A stretch of DNA of 64,000 bases from the NCBI RefSeq assembly GCF_029784155.1, contig NC_073693.1, forward strand, positions 156,302,848 through 156,366,847. Reading direction: 5' to 3'. The translations under genes were made by a program, and so were the position numbers. The notes under the pieces are model-generated. The model was not told the DNA's origin. It was given only the letters and a program-made list of their open reading frames with translations, and searched no databases. Below, piece by piece: positions 35,550-48,189 of the stretch. Source of the stretch: Uranotaenia lowii. Lineage: Eukaryota > Arthropoda > Insecta > Diptera > Culicidae. The number at the start of each line of letters is the position of its first letter. The first letter of the stretch is position 1.

Positions 35550-36441
35550 AAAAATGGTGTGGCTTCAATTTATGATAGAAACATTTCTCTTATCCAAATA
35601 CCCTCATATGCCAAATATGGTTCAATTTGCTCGATCAACTCTCCAGTTATACTGAAAATTGTAAGACCCTTCCTCCCCCTTTTCATTCACCTTTTTGAAG
35701 GAGTGAGGGAAACCAAATATTCATAGAAGCATTTCTCGTCCCTAATATCGTTCCTTGTCAAATTTGGTTCCATTTGCTGTTGTAGTTTTTGAGTTATGAC
35801 GTAAAAATTGTATGAAACTTCCCTCCCTCTTTCCTTTCTCCCTGCTGGAAGAAGGAAGGGGTCTCAAGCAATCATTAGAACATGTCACGTTCCCAAATAC
35901 CCGCCCATGCCAAATTTGGTTCCATTTGCTCTATTAGTTTTTCAGTTATGTATAAAAAAAAATTGAAAGAGGCTTTTTTCCCCTTTCAACTGGAAAGAGG
36001 GAGGGGTCTTGAATAATCATTGAAATATTTATCGTATCCAAATACCTACCCGTGCCAAATTTGGTTTCAATACCTTGATTGGTTTTCGAGTTATATGAAA
36101 AATTGTAAGGTAGCAACCTCCCCCCTTCCTATCACCCCACTGAGGGAAGGAAGGGGTACCTTATATTCATAGAAATATTCCTCGTACCCCAATACCACCC
36201 CATGCCAATTTTGATACCATATGCTTGATGGGTGCTCGAGTTATGCAAAAAATTGTCTTTTGTTTGAGAGGCCCCTCTCCCTTAGGGAGGGAGGGGTCTC
36301 AAACCATAATACGAACCTTCCCCTGCCTCCAATACCCCCACCTGCCAAGTTTCACGCAAATCGTTTCAGTAGTTTCCGAGTCTATAGGGAACAGACAGAC
36401 AGACAGACAGACTGACAGAAATTCATTTTTATATCTTTAGA
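35550..36441 (-). mobile_element. Helitron 5' portion with ~146-bp tandem units
   Basis: The minus strand begins A|TCTAAAGATATAAAAATG at 36441, followed by a (CTGT)n tract and a segment (GACTCGGAAACTACTGAAACG) shared with the Helitron end at 59880. Inside, five to six units repeat with a period of about 146 bp (TTTCTCGTMCCCAAATACC, CATGCCAAATTTGGTTCC, GAGTTATG) at about 35581, 35730, 35880, 36028, 36174 and 36318. No 3' end was found in the expected orientation. Confidence 0.65.
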
Positions 36442-36774
36442 TATAATTTGCTCATCATAGCAATGTGTTTTCTATGAAAGTTTCACGATTTAAGTTGAAA
36501 AAATTCTACAAAAACAACCAAAACTTAAGCCGCTCTTCAAACGGCACTGGTTGCACTGCCAACAAGAACCAATAACTTAATTTTGAAAGCCCATCTCGAT
36601 TCATAACCAAATAGTATTTTCTGCAATCCTTCGAACAATCAAACATTTTGCAGAACAAAGAAACATCGAAAAAATATATAAACTGCACAAGCCACGAAAA
36701 AAAAGGATAAATAATCCACTAGGTGAAAATCCCGGAATAATAAAAAAAAACTAATATCTTTTATCCACCAGGAA

Positions 36775-36920
36775 GGGCTTATGATATAGCTCAGTTGGCA
36801 AGTCAGTTGCCTCCTGAGCCGATGTCCGCGAGTGCTTGCCCAAGAATAAACACAGTTGTACCAAATAAGTTTCTCAATAACTGTCCGCCAATTACAAAGT
36901 TTATAGAAATTCGCGTATGC
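36775..36920 (+). repeat. tRNA-derived SINE
   Basis: ATATAGCTCAGTTGGCAAGT is a typical A-box region (36784-36803), followed by GCCTCCTGAGCCGATG and a decayed B box in GCGAGTGCTTGCCC. The downstream part (AACACAGTTGTACC) is tRNA-unrelated. The start of the + strand open frame at 36928 is not a recognised gene. Confidence 0.55.
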
Positions 36921-38240
36921 CATTAATATGGTAAAACGACTATGTACATTCGAAACAAGAGAAAAATATCCAGGAAACTACGTATTTAATCGTGAACATC
37001 TATATTCAAAAATGTATCATAACGCAAATGGACATAGACTGATACAAAAAATAGGAAGTATCAAAATAAATTTAGATTTAAGCCTGAAACTACTTTGTCT
37101 TATATGCCTTTTGCAGCAAACCTTGGAGATATTCTAACATATTTCAATATTGTCCTCCATTTAATGTTTTCAACAATGAACTGAAGAAAAAGTAAAGAAA
37201 AATCCAGAACACAGAACATTGATGTCAATGCATAAAATAAACGCTCTGTTACCTCATCCCATCTACGGGATTCAAATTACAATCCATTGTAGGGACATTC
37301 CCGGTTGAAAGGAATTCACCCGCTTGGCTTGGTCCGAAAGATGCGAGTCCAGCACAAAACCTGTACCTTGCTAGAATTTATGCCCCAACATTTCTGAACT
37401 TTATCTCGCCCCAGTTGAAGAGAATAATGACTCCGATGACGACGACAATGACAGTGACGATGATGGAGACGACCCTCTGTAGACATCGTTTTAGGAATCC
37501 TTTGCTGCTGCTGCTTCTGATGGGGGGAGAAGTTTTTCCATTCCAAGTCTCCCAGCTGCAACCACCACCCATTTGTCCTTCTTTCCACGAGAGACACAAA
37601 AAAAGGTAGGCATTTTCAATTTTTTTTTTATCTTCCCACCAACCGGCCGGCCACCGACTAGTACAAACGAAATACCTACCGGTGAGTTAGTTCCCTCCTG
37701 CCTGACCTTCCTGCCGCGCTCGGCTTCTTCCGGTGACGAATGATAAAATTCTCTTTACTGAAAGTTATTTACATTGTGTGTGTAGGCCTCCGGTTTCTCG
37801 TCGTATCTTCGTTCTTGTGTTCGGACTTGAGCCCTGCCCATTGGGTGATTTCCCTCTGATATCAACCGATTCCTGCAGGGATTACTGCCGGGAAAATGGA
37901 GCGACAGAACAACGATGGAAAAGTGGTAAAATATTCCATTTTCAATATTCTGCCTCTTCTCGAAGTTTTCCAGGAGTAAGGAGAACGATGCGAACGCCCT
38001 GGACGAAGAAGATGACTCTGCTAGTCTGATTCATGAGGATGAATCCGAAAGTGATTATTTAAATTGCGAGAAATTCGTTAATTCAATGTTGCTTGTTTCG
38101 GGATTTTTTTTTGTATAGGGAAGTGAAAACAGTTTTTCACGTTTTACGTCATGTTGAAGTGGCGTTGAAGTTTCAAAGAAAGATATTCATGTAGGAATGA
38201 AGTTTCTCAAAATAACAAGATTTCCAAATAAGTTTTGGTA
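36921..38240. other. no recognised gene
   Basis: A short polyserine/leucine-coding trinucleotide stretch (CTGCTGCTG near 37503) and GAC/ACG-rich DNA near 37420-37470 give artefactual open frames. Frame 37733-38029 has no recognisable product. Confidence 0.5.
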
Positions 38241-39614
38241 AAACTTGTACCACTTAGAATTAGATCGTTTTGATATATTTACTGCAGCGCCTTCAGATGT
38301 CGTACCGAAAAACTAATGACAGAGTTTCGATCTGTAAGTGCTGGATGGTTTGTTTATCTAGTGGTAAAATTTTGACAGGATTCGATTGGTAGATACACGC
38401 GTTTTAAAGTTATCCAAGATGGAACGCGATAGGGAGAAAATAATTCTGTACAGTGTACAACTACCAGGCAAACCATATTTAAAAATAAGGAATAATCACC
38501 AAGGCTTTCAAACTCCCGAAATCGACAAACCCCGGTGTTTTTGAACGTCATAAAAGCCACCCTAGCGACTGGAACAAAGTGAGTTCTCTCCTTACAATTT
38601 GCTCTCCAGGACCGATCATGATATCGTGTTCGTGGTATTTACCTCAGCATAAATACCTTACAAATCAATTCGCACAAACCTACGTCATAGCAACATTGGT
38701 CCAATTTTCTTCTCCTGGTCGGTTCGATCAAATTTGGGAAATAAATTCAAAGTCAATCCATATTGATTGTGCTAGTTATTCACTGAAAGAAAATAAGCCA
38801 AAGTGATTGTATCACTTCACCTCTAGACCGATATAAAGAGGTTTTATTGGGTAGCCTTGAATGCACCTACGGTCAGCTCAGTGCTGTAAGTTTTTTTAGT
38901 GTTCGACCAACTGAGTGTTTACATTAAACTATGAAGAAAGTTAAAATTTGTTGGAACGATCCGGAACACCCGGGACAGCAATTTTACCTCACTAACCATA
39001 AGAGAAATGTTTCAAATAGGTTGAAATTAATGTTTACGGATAAATTTGCCTACAAATTGATGATTTGGTAAGCCAAGTTATATATTTGACAATTGTTAAT
39101 TTGGCTGATTAAAGAAAACATAAGTTTTCAACACTAGAGCAACCATGCATGGACAACTTTGCCAGTAGGAATTACTTCAGGAGATAGTTATGCTGTCTAT
39201 CCAGCCATATGAAGGCCAAATGAGGTTCTAGCCCGATCTAACTAGCTGGCACTACACCTGGGATGAATTGTAATGGTACCAGTAGAACATTTTTTATGCT
39301 TTCGTATAAAGTTTCGTCCCATCGAGAGATATTGGGCAATAATCAAGCGTAAATTGAAAAAGGATTTCAAATCAATCAAATCATCATCTGATATGGCAAA
39401 GTGGTAGAAAAAATTGCTGATACGGTTGATTTTGTAGAAATTTATAGAAGGTATTTAATGAGTTGTTCGAAAATTCATCCATAATTTATTATTTTTTTTC
39501 CTTAGACATAATTAAAAATCCTATAGAAACATATTTTTACCGATTTTTCACGTTAATCGCTTATGGAAAAACCGGAATTAATATGTGACCAGATTCTAAG
39601 TGGTACAAGCCCTT
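38241..39614 (+). mobile_element. full-length decayed Tc1/mariner-type transposon
   Basis: TA-flanked inverted ends (AAACTTGTACCACTTAGAAT at 38241 and, on the complement of 39614, AAGGGCTTGTACCACTTAGA) enclose 1374 bp, the usual size for this superfamily. The transposase inside is broken, and its right catalytic part is easily recognised. The ends differ from those at 42229 and 7245, so this is a separate family. Confidence 0.8.
38419..39490 (+). pseudogene. Tc1/mariner-type transposase pseudogene
   Basis: Start and frame cannot be fixed because of many stops and shifts. The N-terminus may be the MERDREKIIL segment at 38419. At about 38931 comes MKKVKICWNDPEHPGQQFYL and TDKFAYKLMIW, the strand that follows the first catalytic Asp in this superfamily. 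Near 39215 is a PDLTSWHYTWDEL segment with the second Asp. At 39315-39410 comes RPIERYWAIIKRKLKK then SSSDMAKW, carrying the catalytic Glu and C-terminus. The domain order is complete, but the gene is non-functional. Confidence 0.75.
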
Positions 39615-42228
39615 TATGTCAAATTTCAATGGATAATCAACGATACAAACTTTTGCGTAAACCATAAAAAATAATACCATCTTCAAGCGCACACTGCCGA
39701 CCATAAGTTTGGGTTTTGGATTGAAAGTATTGGATTCAGAACTTTTATTTTGAAATTATAATAACTTTTTCCATAAAATACTTATGCTAGTAAAAATAAA
39801 GCTTATGAAAAGGTACAATCAGTCACTAAAGAGAAACTTTATTTCAAGCTTATTTGAACTTTCCGGATGAATTATTATGTAAAAATTTCTTCTTCCATAC
39901 AAATTTACATTCAAATCAAAAACTCGATGTACTTATTCAGGAATCATCCAAATCATCTCACATCTTACACTGATGCTTGGTGAACAAGATGTATCGAAAA
40001 AAAAAAACATATGGAAGACGAAAGTTAACTTAAGATTTATCACAATTAAATTTACTTCACATTAGTTTTAAATCGATTTTTTATGCAAGATATTGTGAAA
40101 TAACGATTCTGCTTCCGTAGGAAATCTCCGGTTACGCATTTACACTCAACCGTTAACTCATTGATTTACTCGCCACTGACCACGGAAGCTGCGTCTCGAA
40201 ATTGACGCCATTCGAACTGCTTAACAGAGGTGCCAGGTGGTCTTGTCAAACGTCAGGACACCGTGGAGAAAAAAAATCAGATTTTTTTAGGACACTCCTA
40301 GTTTCAAGAAATTAATATGCAACCTTGTATGTATTGCATAACTAAAGGAGAATTAAATAATTTTCTCTACTCAGAAAATGGTTCAAAACTCGAAAAATTT
40401 TCGGAGATTTCAACCGTTTACAAAGGTGGAGTGCTTTTAACGCATCTCTTTAACCCTCTGCACAAAAATAAGCGAATTTCGATCAAAGGGCTTGAGAAAC
40501 AAACGTTTAAAAAAAAGTTGCTTAGGCGGGTAAGACGGACATTTTGAGGTTGGGTGTCCACTAGAATGTCCCAAATGACCCGACTTTTGAAAAAGTTATG
40601 TGCTGCAGGCTAAAATTGATCCTAGGCCTAGTGCAAGATCTCATGCCAAATATGGGCCAGATCGGATCACGGGAAGGGGTCGCTCAACGAGCCAGAAGTT
40701 TGTATCTCTCTCTTAAAGCCCAAATTTTGAATAATATTTTATTCGAAGATTGCAATTTGATTCGAGTTGAAATAAAAAATTTATTAGGCTTCGAAAATTG
40801 GCTTACTTTTATAAGTGTGGTATTCATTAACAATGATGAATACCACCATTTAAAAAATTAGCCCATTTTTAAAGCCTTATAACTTTTTTTTTATCTTAAA
40901 ACGAATCAAATTGTTGTCTTCGGGTAAAATATTTGGGCTTTAAGAAAAGCCGTTTTCAAAAGAATCCGGCCGAAGGAAACCAAATTTATTGATGAAAAAC
41001 TGGTTTTTCATGTTTCTTCCGTTTTGACCATTTTTGAAAAGCCTAATTTACAAGCATGCTTTAGAAATTGTTGTTGGAAGAAATTTACTAATCCCAAACG
41101 TTAATGAATTTCCACTAAGGTTTAAAAACAACAACAACGTGGGTACATGCAATTCATTATACCGTTAAACTACTATAGTTTTCCAGGCAGTGATCGAACA
41201 TAATGGTTGAATTTTTTACGAGCAGAAAATTTTGAAATTTTTGAACAGTGAAAATAAAAAGTAAAGTATTTTAACCGAAAAGACTGAAAAAAGTTTGTTA
41301 AAAGGGCACGGGATGAATAAGCAAACAAGTTTAAAATCCCAGATTAAAGAAAAAAAAAGAAGTTTGTTAAAGCAGAGTAAACAAACATGGTACACTCGAT
41401 CCATATTTTTGTAAGTAAAAGCACGAAATCTGTAACCTGATGGGAGTCCATTGATTGCTGTAGACGCTTCTCGATACTCCAAAAAGCATCTGAGTTAAAT
41501 GGACTAAGCAGCTTCTAGTGAATGAACAAAAATATCTGTAGAAAATTTTTATGAGATTTTCCCTTTTTATTATTTTTTTTAGTATTTATTATGTAAAGTT
41601 GTGTGCATTCTATAATTTTGAATATCGTTATGGTTTTAGGCACATAATAATTAACTTACGAATAAGAATGCTAATTGAGGCGTGTCCAAAACGACAAGAT
41701 TCTTCAGCTGAAATAATTTGTTCTATGATCAGAATTTAAAGCCCCAAAAGTATACAATTCTAATACATGAAAAACATCTATCGTCCATATACAAAACTCA
41801 ATGGTTAAATAAAATATATAATGAATTTAAATATCAGAATTTTAAAACGTTTCTGTTGAAATATCCACAAAGGTTTTTTAAAATTTATTAACATCCTAAG
41901 AAGCTCAATATTTTAACGTGAGCAAACAACATTCGTTGGATTTAAAAAAAAAATCCAAAAAGTCCAATAATAGGTTTTCAATACGATTTTGTCTTTAAAG
42001 ATTGATTACAATATCTTAGAATTTTCTTAAATGATCTAAAGTTCCAAAGTCACTTGAAATCTTTAAATTAATCGTTTATCATACATTGCAGTGTTTTTAC
42101 ACCAATGAAATGCAAGCAATACTCGTCCTTTTAATTAGGAAGTGGCACAGGAGTAATAGAACAGAAAATGAGTAATGTACAACGAAGTAAAATAAAGTTC
42201 CTCTTAATTTTTGAACTTAAATCTCTTA
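39615..42228. other. no recognised gene
   Basis: Short open frames (40317-40547, 40598-40861, 41551-41739) have no recognisable product. No clear element ends, RNA gene or long repeat was found. Confidence 0.5.
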
Positions 42229-42369
42229 AGAGTGTCCGGTTCAAAAAGTGGTCAACTTAAATTCGCCGTATTGTTTCTAATCATTTATACAAAAACCCTG
42301 AACATCCCTCATTTTGTGGGTGTATGACATAAGAGGATGGATTTTGACCTAAGAGTTTTAGTTATCAAA

Positions 42370-45300
42370 ATGGCGTCCAAGCAAGAGGAGCTACGAATCA
42401 AAACTTTGTACATGCGTCTTGGAAATCCAACCTACACGAACACAGAAATGGCAAAATCGTTGAATTTGGCCAAATCAACCATCACCAAAGTAAAAAGCAG
42501 AAGGGTAAAAGTGTTCGGGGAACGTTTATCGAAGACTAGGAAGCCTGGATCGAGAGAAAATCGAATGTCTGGCTCAGAAATGACGAACAGAAGAGTAGCT
42601 AGCACTTTCAAGCGAAACTTCAATCTCTCCGTTAGAGATGTCGCAAATAAGTTGGGAATATCGTCTACAACAGTGCAAGAAGCTAAAAAAAGATTAGACT
42701 GTCAACTTGTAAGAAGTTAGTGACTTTAAATCGCAACGATAAGAAAATCTTTACGGCAAAAACAAGATGGACGACAAAACCTACGCCAAGGCAGACTTCA
42801 GACCAGTAGACTATACAGCAACCGAAAGGGGAAAGGTAGCAGACATTTTAAAACATATGAAACTATCAAAGTTGGGTAAGAAATATTTTGTTGGCAAGCT
42901 ATAAGTACCAGTTGCTTAAAAAGCTTCATTTTTGTTACAACCGGGATCGTCAATCAGGAAATTTACGTCAAAGAGTATCTTTAAAAGCGTTTGCTGCCTT
43001 TTCTGAAGAAACATGACCAAGGATCCGAAACTCGTTCGTTTCCACACATCGTTCAGTGAGAGATTTCTCCGGCGAAACAAAAGTTTCATTGCTCTTGCCT
43101 GCAACATTTCCATGTGACTGTTTTCAGGCTAGAAGGGATGCCTACGGCGAATCCACAGCTTCTTGTATCATTCATGCAGACTAATGCAACAAATATCCAC
43201 CGACAAGCGATACATTCATTGGCGAACTGCGTCGTTCAAAAAACAACTTGTTGCAGTTCGCTGCTGAGCGAATCGGTCGAGAACATGTTCACTTGAATGC
43301 TTCGCGAACCAATAATCTAAATTATGTTTCGTCTTGATGGTCCAACGAATTGCGGTAGTGTTCAGCTGGGGAAGCATAAAATTGTTTTGTAAAAGTAAAA
43401 CCATCATAAGATTGAACTTGAAGTATAATTGGTTAGTATAAATCGTAGGTTGTGGATGGTACATACAAGATTACTCTTTTAAGGCTTTTAAAAACAGCGA
43501 AAACCAAAGTTTTGTTTTAAAATTTTTTGTTTTTTATTTCGCAGGAGCAAAATTTTGGTAAATCGTTATATTTTTATACAAAATAACCAGCAAATAAATA
43601 CTTTAATATACTCGGGATCTTGCAACGAGCAGACATGGTATAGGATTCAAACGCTGGAATTTGTTCAAAAAAGGGTATTTCATAAGTTTCGTCATTCATC
43701 AGAAATCATCTGTCCCATAGCCTCGGTACCAGCTTTACAGCTTACGAGCTCTGAAACTAGCAAAAAATGGTTGTTTGAGGTTGGGTTTCAATGAGTCATC
43801 ACTAAGCAACACTTTCAGCTTATCGAAGAAATTTTTTTTGGACATTTCAGCGATCTACCCTTCGTTTTTCGCTTATTCAAAATTAAAAATGCTGGTATGA
43901 AACTTCACTTCCCTGATGACCCTGAACCGTAGTTGCCGATCATATGCTTCAGTCCAATGCTTGATTTGAACTTTGTGGACATTATTGACAGTGTTTACAT
44001 ACTTATCCACCACAAAACTCAGTAATTCTTTGAATAATCAACGGTTTTGTCAGCTAACAATTTGATACTGACAAATTTTAAAGGAAACTGTGCAAAATTA
44101 TTTTTTTCTATTTCTCTTGCATCGTTCATATCTCAAAAACGCATAAATTTTGAAAAAAATAGGTCGAATAGTACTTTTTACAGGCAACAAAATGCTGTCA
44201 AAATTTTGAATATCTGAAAACTATGAAAGGAGCTAGAAGCAAATGAAAGTGTCCCATTTCTAAAAGAACTAAGCTTTAGTAATATTCCTACTTTACCAAG
44301 CTTTTTCTTTTTTTTTCAAACTCAACTCTGAACTGGTATACTCATAATCAGAATTTTAGACATTTGAATTGGCTGTAGAATTTGAGTCTGAAGTTTTTCG
44401 TGACATTTGAATTAGCTGTAGAATTTGAGTCTGAAGTTTTTCGTGACATTTTACCTAACTCTGTTCGGTTACACCCACTTTTTTGTTTAGAAATCATTCT
44501 GTACACTATATTACTTCAACAACATAAAAAAAGAAAATTAAATAAAATCTTTATTTTCAATTTTCAAATGTTCTATTTCTATCCCCTTGTGAATAGAGAC
44601 AATTGTTAATCTGGATAATCAATGATGAAACTCAAAAAATCTGCTTATCAAAAAGTGAAAAAAAGCGTTTTCAAAATATTGACTGTTTAAAACGTTAAAC
44701 AGTGCATAAGACTACATTTTTTTACGTTATTCCTCGAGCATATTTTTTTTAATTGTTACAATCTTCAAGTAACACATTTTCCATTACCCACTCTTCAATT
44801 TAACATGAAATTTTTCGCTGCCTATTGCCGATGCAATAGTTACATTATTATCTTGAAGCTTCAAGCAAAGCCAGACAAAAGTTGTTGAAAAAACACGCGT
44901 TCCCGCAAAAACAGACATTCCTGCAAGACTCGACATTTGTGATCTGCATATGAGCGAGTAAAAGAGAGCGTTCGCTCACGAATGCTTCACTTTCAAATTT
45001 GACTTGAAGATATTCGCAAGCGAACGCAACAAGACAACAATTTCCTCTTTTCAGTTCCTTTAGCAACTGATACATCAAACGGAGATTTGGCCTGTGGGCA
45101 AACAATCAATTCGTGTGGATGGGATAGGATTTGTTTCGACTGTGAAACACGCAACGCAACGATTCCCTCTGATGATGCTAACCTTAAATGTCGCGCAACA
45201 TCCTATCTTTTCACACAGCAAAGGAAGAGAATTGTAATACAATTTGAGGGGACTTTGGAAGTATCGTCTATATTGAACAAATCATGAACGAGTATCGGTA

Positions 45301-45485
45301 CCTTGAACATGACTTGTCTGTATCTTTTGGCCGGATTTGGCATCCTGCCATTATGGAGGCGATAGAGTGGTATGCCGTTAACAAAATTCAGGTTGTGCCC
45401 AAGGATAAGAACCCTCCCAACATACCAGAACTTCGCATAATCGAAAAATATTGGGCGTTAGCTAAGCAGAACCATAAAAAAAAAT
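42370..45485 (+). pseudogene. DD37E-like Tc1/mariner transposase, disrupted
   Basis: The ATG at 42370 opens a 116-codon frame ending at 42720. Residues from MASKQEELRIKTLYM through VRDVANKLGISSTTVQ form the bipartite helix-turn-helix DNA-binding region. A frameshift leads to MDDKTYAKADF (about 42767), containing the first catalytic Asp. Then comes TGIVNQEIYVKEYL with KRLLPFLKKHD, up to 43017. After the 2.3-kb insertion it resumes with FWPDLASCHY (45323, second Asp) and NPPNIPELRIIEKYWA (third residue, Glu). The second Asp and the Glu are about 35-37 codons apart, allowing for a frame slip, which fits the mosquito DD37E group. Frameshifts and the insertion abolish function. Confidence 0.82.
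43018..45305. mobile_element. 2288-bp hAT-like non-autonomous transposon with 8-bp TSD
   Basis: AACATGAC is duplicated at 43010-43017 and 45306-45313, inside a transposase gene whose reading resumes after the second copy. The ends are CAAGGATCCGAAACTCGTTC and, inverted, CAAGGTACCGATACTCGTTC (17 of 20). No hAT transposase domain is recognised; open frames such as 43555-43794 and 44382-44609 have no clear product. A 47-bp tandem duplication lies at about 44358-44452. Length and ends suggest a decayed or deletion-derivative hAT. Confidence 0.8.
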
Positions 45486-45755
45486 AATCATAAAACAGTA
45501 AGCAGCGAAAAGCAGTTCACAGAAAACTGGCATTTTGCGGCAAAGAAAGTGGATAAAGTGTATGTACAAGATTTTATGGCAGGCGTCAAATGAAAGGCTC
45601 GCCAATTCGGACCAAGTCAACCGGAATCTTAACTTAGTATTTTTTTCGCATTTTATAAATATCGAACTTCAAATAAAAAGATACTTTAATTTTTTTAATA
45701 AACAAATACTCGATTTACACGCAATTTAGTCTAACCACTTCTCGATCCGAACACC

Positions 45756-47407
45756 TAAAGGGGACAGGAATTTCCTTAGAAAATATTTAGGATCATCCTG
45801 ATCTTTACTTTTCCTAAGCTTACACAACTCCTTCTTTGGATACTGGAATACAGATTCGCAGACGTATATACGGTTTACATTACTGGTAATACCAGCTTAT
45901 CTCTACTTAAAATTATTTCAAAATTATTTTTGGAGTTAGCAGAAAGCAGTGGTTATAGGTAAAATTAAAATAGTTTCTTACTAACATTGTTTTCTCCATT
46001 GACTGCTAGGACGTTGCTGGAGCCATTATTGATCATTTTGAAAAGGAGGAACAAAGTTTTTGCACTGATAATGTAGTGCTAATTTCAAGCACCATTCTTT
46101 TGGTCTTTGCACAAAACTGATGGCCTCGATCGATCACGGAGTAGCAACCATTGGCGATGTGGAATTCATTCCGCTTAGCCACGCTGGTGAAGTACGCAGT
46201 GTATGCATTAACATGACAGTTATACTTAAACATTGGACGCAATAAATTATTGTTATTGAAATAAAAAATATTGTAGAACTCAATGATTGAAGGTGAATAT
46301 GAGTAGTCGAATATGCTAAGCTAAGCTAAGCAAAACTTTCTGCAGCAAATTTAAAGTTTAAAGACGTCCAAACTTAAAATTATCATTTCCGGAAGCACGA
46401 AAAAAGACATCAACAACCGATTGCCAAACGTTCCTTACAGTAGCTATAATTGAAAATCAAATTATGAACCACTCCACTGGATCACGGTCCAACGAGTAAT
46501 CCCAAAAGGACGAACATTTCGGAAGATGATATTGCTTCTGGTCCCTGTCGGTTGGGATGCAAGGAACTTTTGGTTAGATGGAATGGATCCCAGAAAGAAA
46601 GGGGATTGGAAGGAAAAGATGGATGGATGGATGGACGGATGGATGGATGAAAAAGGACCAAGCCAGAAGGAATAAGCACACAACTTTTCCAGTATTCCAT
46701 TTCAAGTTTCGGTACAATTCTTTTCCTTTCGGCAGATAGGAGTTTTGTGAATGGGAAGCATCTTCCCATTTCGGGCTTTTTCTTTCGCTTTCCATCACCG
46801 GGCAGGCCTCACTCACTGTGTATCATCGAGACCGGGACAAAGTTGCACGAACTTAATTCATATTTCGGGAAAAACTGCTCTCGAGATACGAATCAGTTGG
46901 GAAAGGAGTTTTGTAGGGATTTTCATATTCCACTTTTGCTCCGCATTATTCACCACTTTTCAGCTGAGAAGGCACGTTCAATTGTAGAAAAGCGGGTTTC
47001 CCAGATTTGACTATCAGTTTCAGACAAACACCCACACCCACATCTCAGCGAACGTCGTCGTGGTGCGGTTCTTGTACTGAGTGGGTTTTTGAGGATTTTC
47101 CGTCCACGTAATGCAAAGTATTGATTGCATTGTGTAAAGCGATGCGATTACGTAATGAAGTGCTCTTCCTGCCTGCATCCATGTGAAATGTGAGTCCTGT
47201 TCTGCATCCATGTGAAATGTGAGTTTAAAAATAATCATTATTAAAATGATATTCTTGGAGAGGATTCAAAAAAAATTGCAGATGCAATGAATTTCTTACA
47301 GTTATAGTTAAGAGATTTTTGCCCTTGAATCAAAAAATTAAAAATGATAAAAAAAATCCAAGTTAAAATGAACTGTATGAGCTCTAATTATATCCCAAGC
47401 TCTATTT
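45756..47407. other. no recognised gene; (GGAT)n and other simple repeats
   Basis: A GGAT/GGAC tetranucleotide tract lies at about 46612-46650 and a short (TAAGC)n tract at 46315-46332. A 29-bp tandem duplication (TGCATCCATGTGAAATGTGAG) is near 47173-47222. Open frames on both strands (46033-46242, 46482-46769, 46747-47010) have no recognisable product. Confidence 0.55.
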
Positions 47408-47530
47408 ATATCCCAAGCAACCAAAAGTCCCAAAACAGCTTAATCAGCATAATCAATGTGCTGAAGTTCGTTTTATTCAACCCAAAATTTAAGTTCTTAT
47501 TGATACATTGAAGTTCTAATACAGATTTTA
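47408..47530 (+). repeat. CCCAAGCAACC-end repeat, left-end fragment
   Basis: It starts CCCAAGCAACCAAAAGTCCC and continues with ATAATCAATGTGCTGAA and TTTATTCAACCCAAAATTTA. This matches 32400-32530, the left end of the element there. The right end is absent. Confidence 0.6.
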
Positions 47531-47589
47531 ACGGTTTTCTGTTCAGCTCACAAGTAATTGTTTAATCAGCAAAAACAGAACAAAATATC

Positions 47590-47840
47590 TCTCTTCTTTC
47601 TTACATTGGTCTTCACCTGCACATGTGGTGCTGCCGGTTTCTCGACATCCATCTTTATTCATCCTCCCATCAACTCAATTCATTTGACTTAATTGCTTTG
47701 TGTTTGACTTCGTTCGATATATGCCGGCACGCAAGCCAGTTCTGCTAGACATTTGTTTATTTGCTTACTCAAGAGAATTCCAAGTGTTAATAAGCTTTCC
47801 TAGAATACCTGCAAGGGCAGCCAGCGGCCAGCAGCCAAGA
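47590..47840 (-). repeat. dispersed repeat, copy without tRNA-like segment
   Basis: The complement matches 35100-35470 at both ends but lacks the roughly 130 bp containing the B-box-like motif. See the 35-kb entry. Confidence 0.65.
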
Positions 47841-48189
47841 CGCATGTTAACACGTTCGTCACCGCGCACGTTTTGGTAATTTTACTAGCCAAGCCCAAAG
47901 AAATTCTCGGAGCGAGAAAGTGAAGGAGGAGAACTCCAAGCTTTGCAACGTGTGGCTTAACTGAGCCGGTTACTTGATTAAGAGAGCGCCACATGTTTTT
48001 GTGTGGGTCCGCATTGATCTCGGTAACCAGAGGCTCTTTGTGCGCGTGGTCAATACCCCTCTGGATCCTACACTGTTACCAACTCGGTAACATTGTTTTT
48101 GTTTTTTTTTTTAAATTTAAATTGATGGGTCGGAGTTAGGTTTTAAAATATTGTATATAGCTTAGAATGATCAACGTTCCATTTGAATT

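Larger units (their letters stand above)
42229..45755 (+). mobile_element. DD37E-like Tc1/mariner transposon split by a hAT-like insertion
   Basis: The left end reads AGAGTGTCCGGTTCAAAAAG (42229). The right end, on the complement, reads GGTGTTCGGATCGAGAAGTG (45755), followed by TA. The transposase is on the + strand, in two blocks separated by the element at 43018-45305. Removing the insertion and one copy of its 8-bp duplication leaves about 1.23 kb, the expected size. Confidence 0.8.

Noticed and set aside
43555..43794. Possible reverse-transcriptase C-terminal fragment inside the hAT-like element
   Set aside because: Only a weak resemblance (a Gln-Lys-Arg helix); too short and without RT motifs.
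46482..46769. Open frames over the (GGAT)n tract
   Set aside because: Translation of a simple repeat (Ile-His-Pro-Ser runs); no coding evidence.
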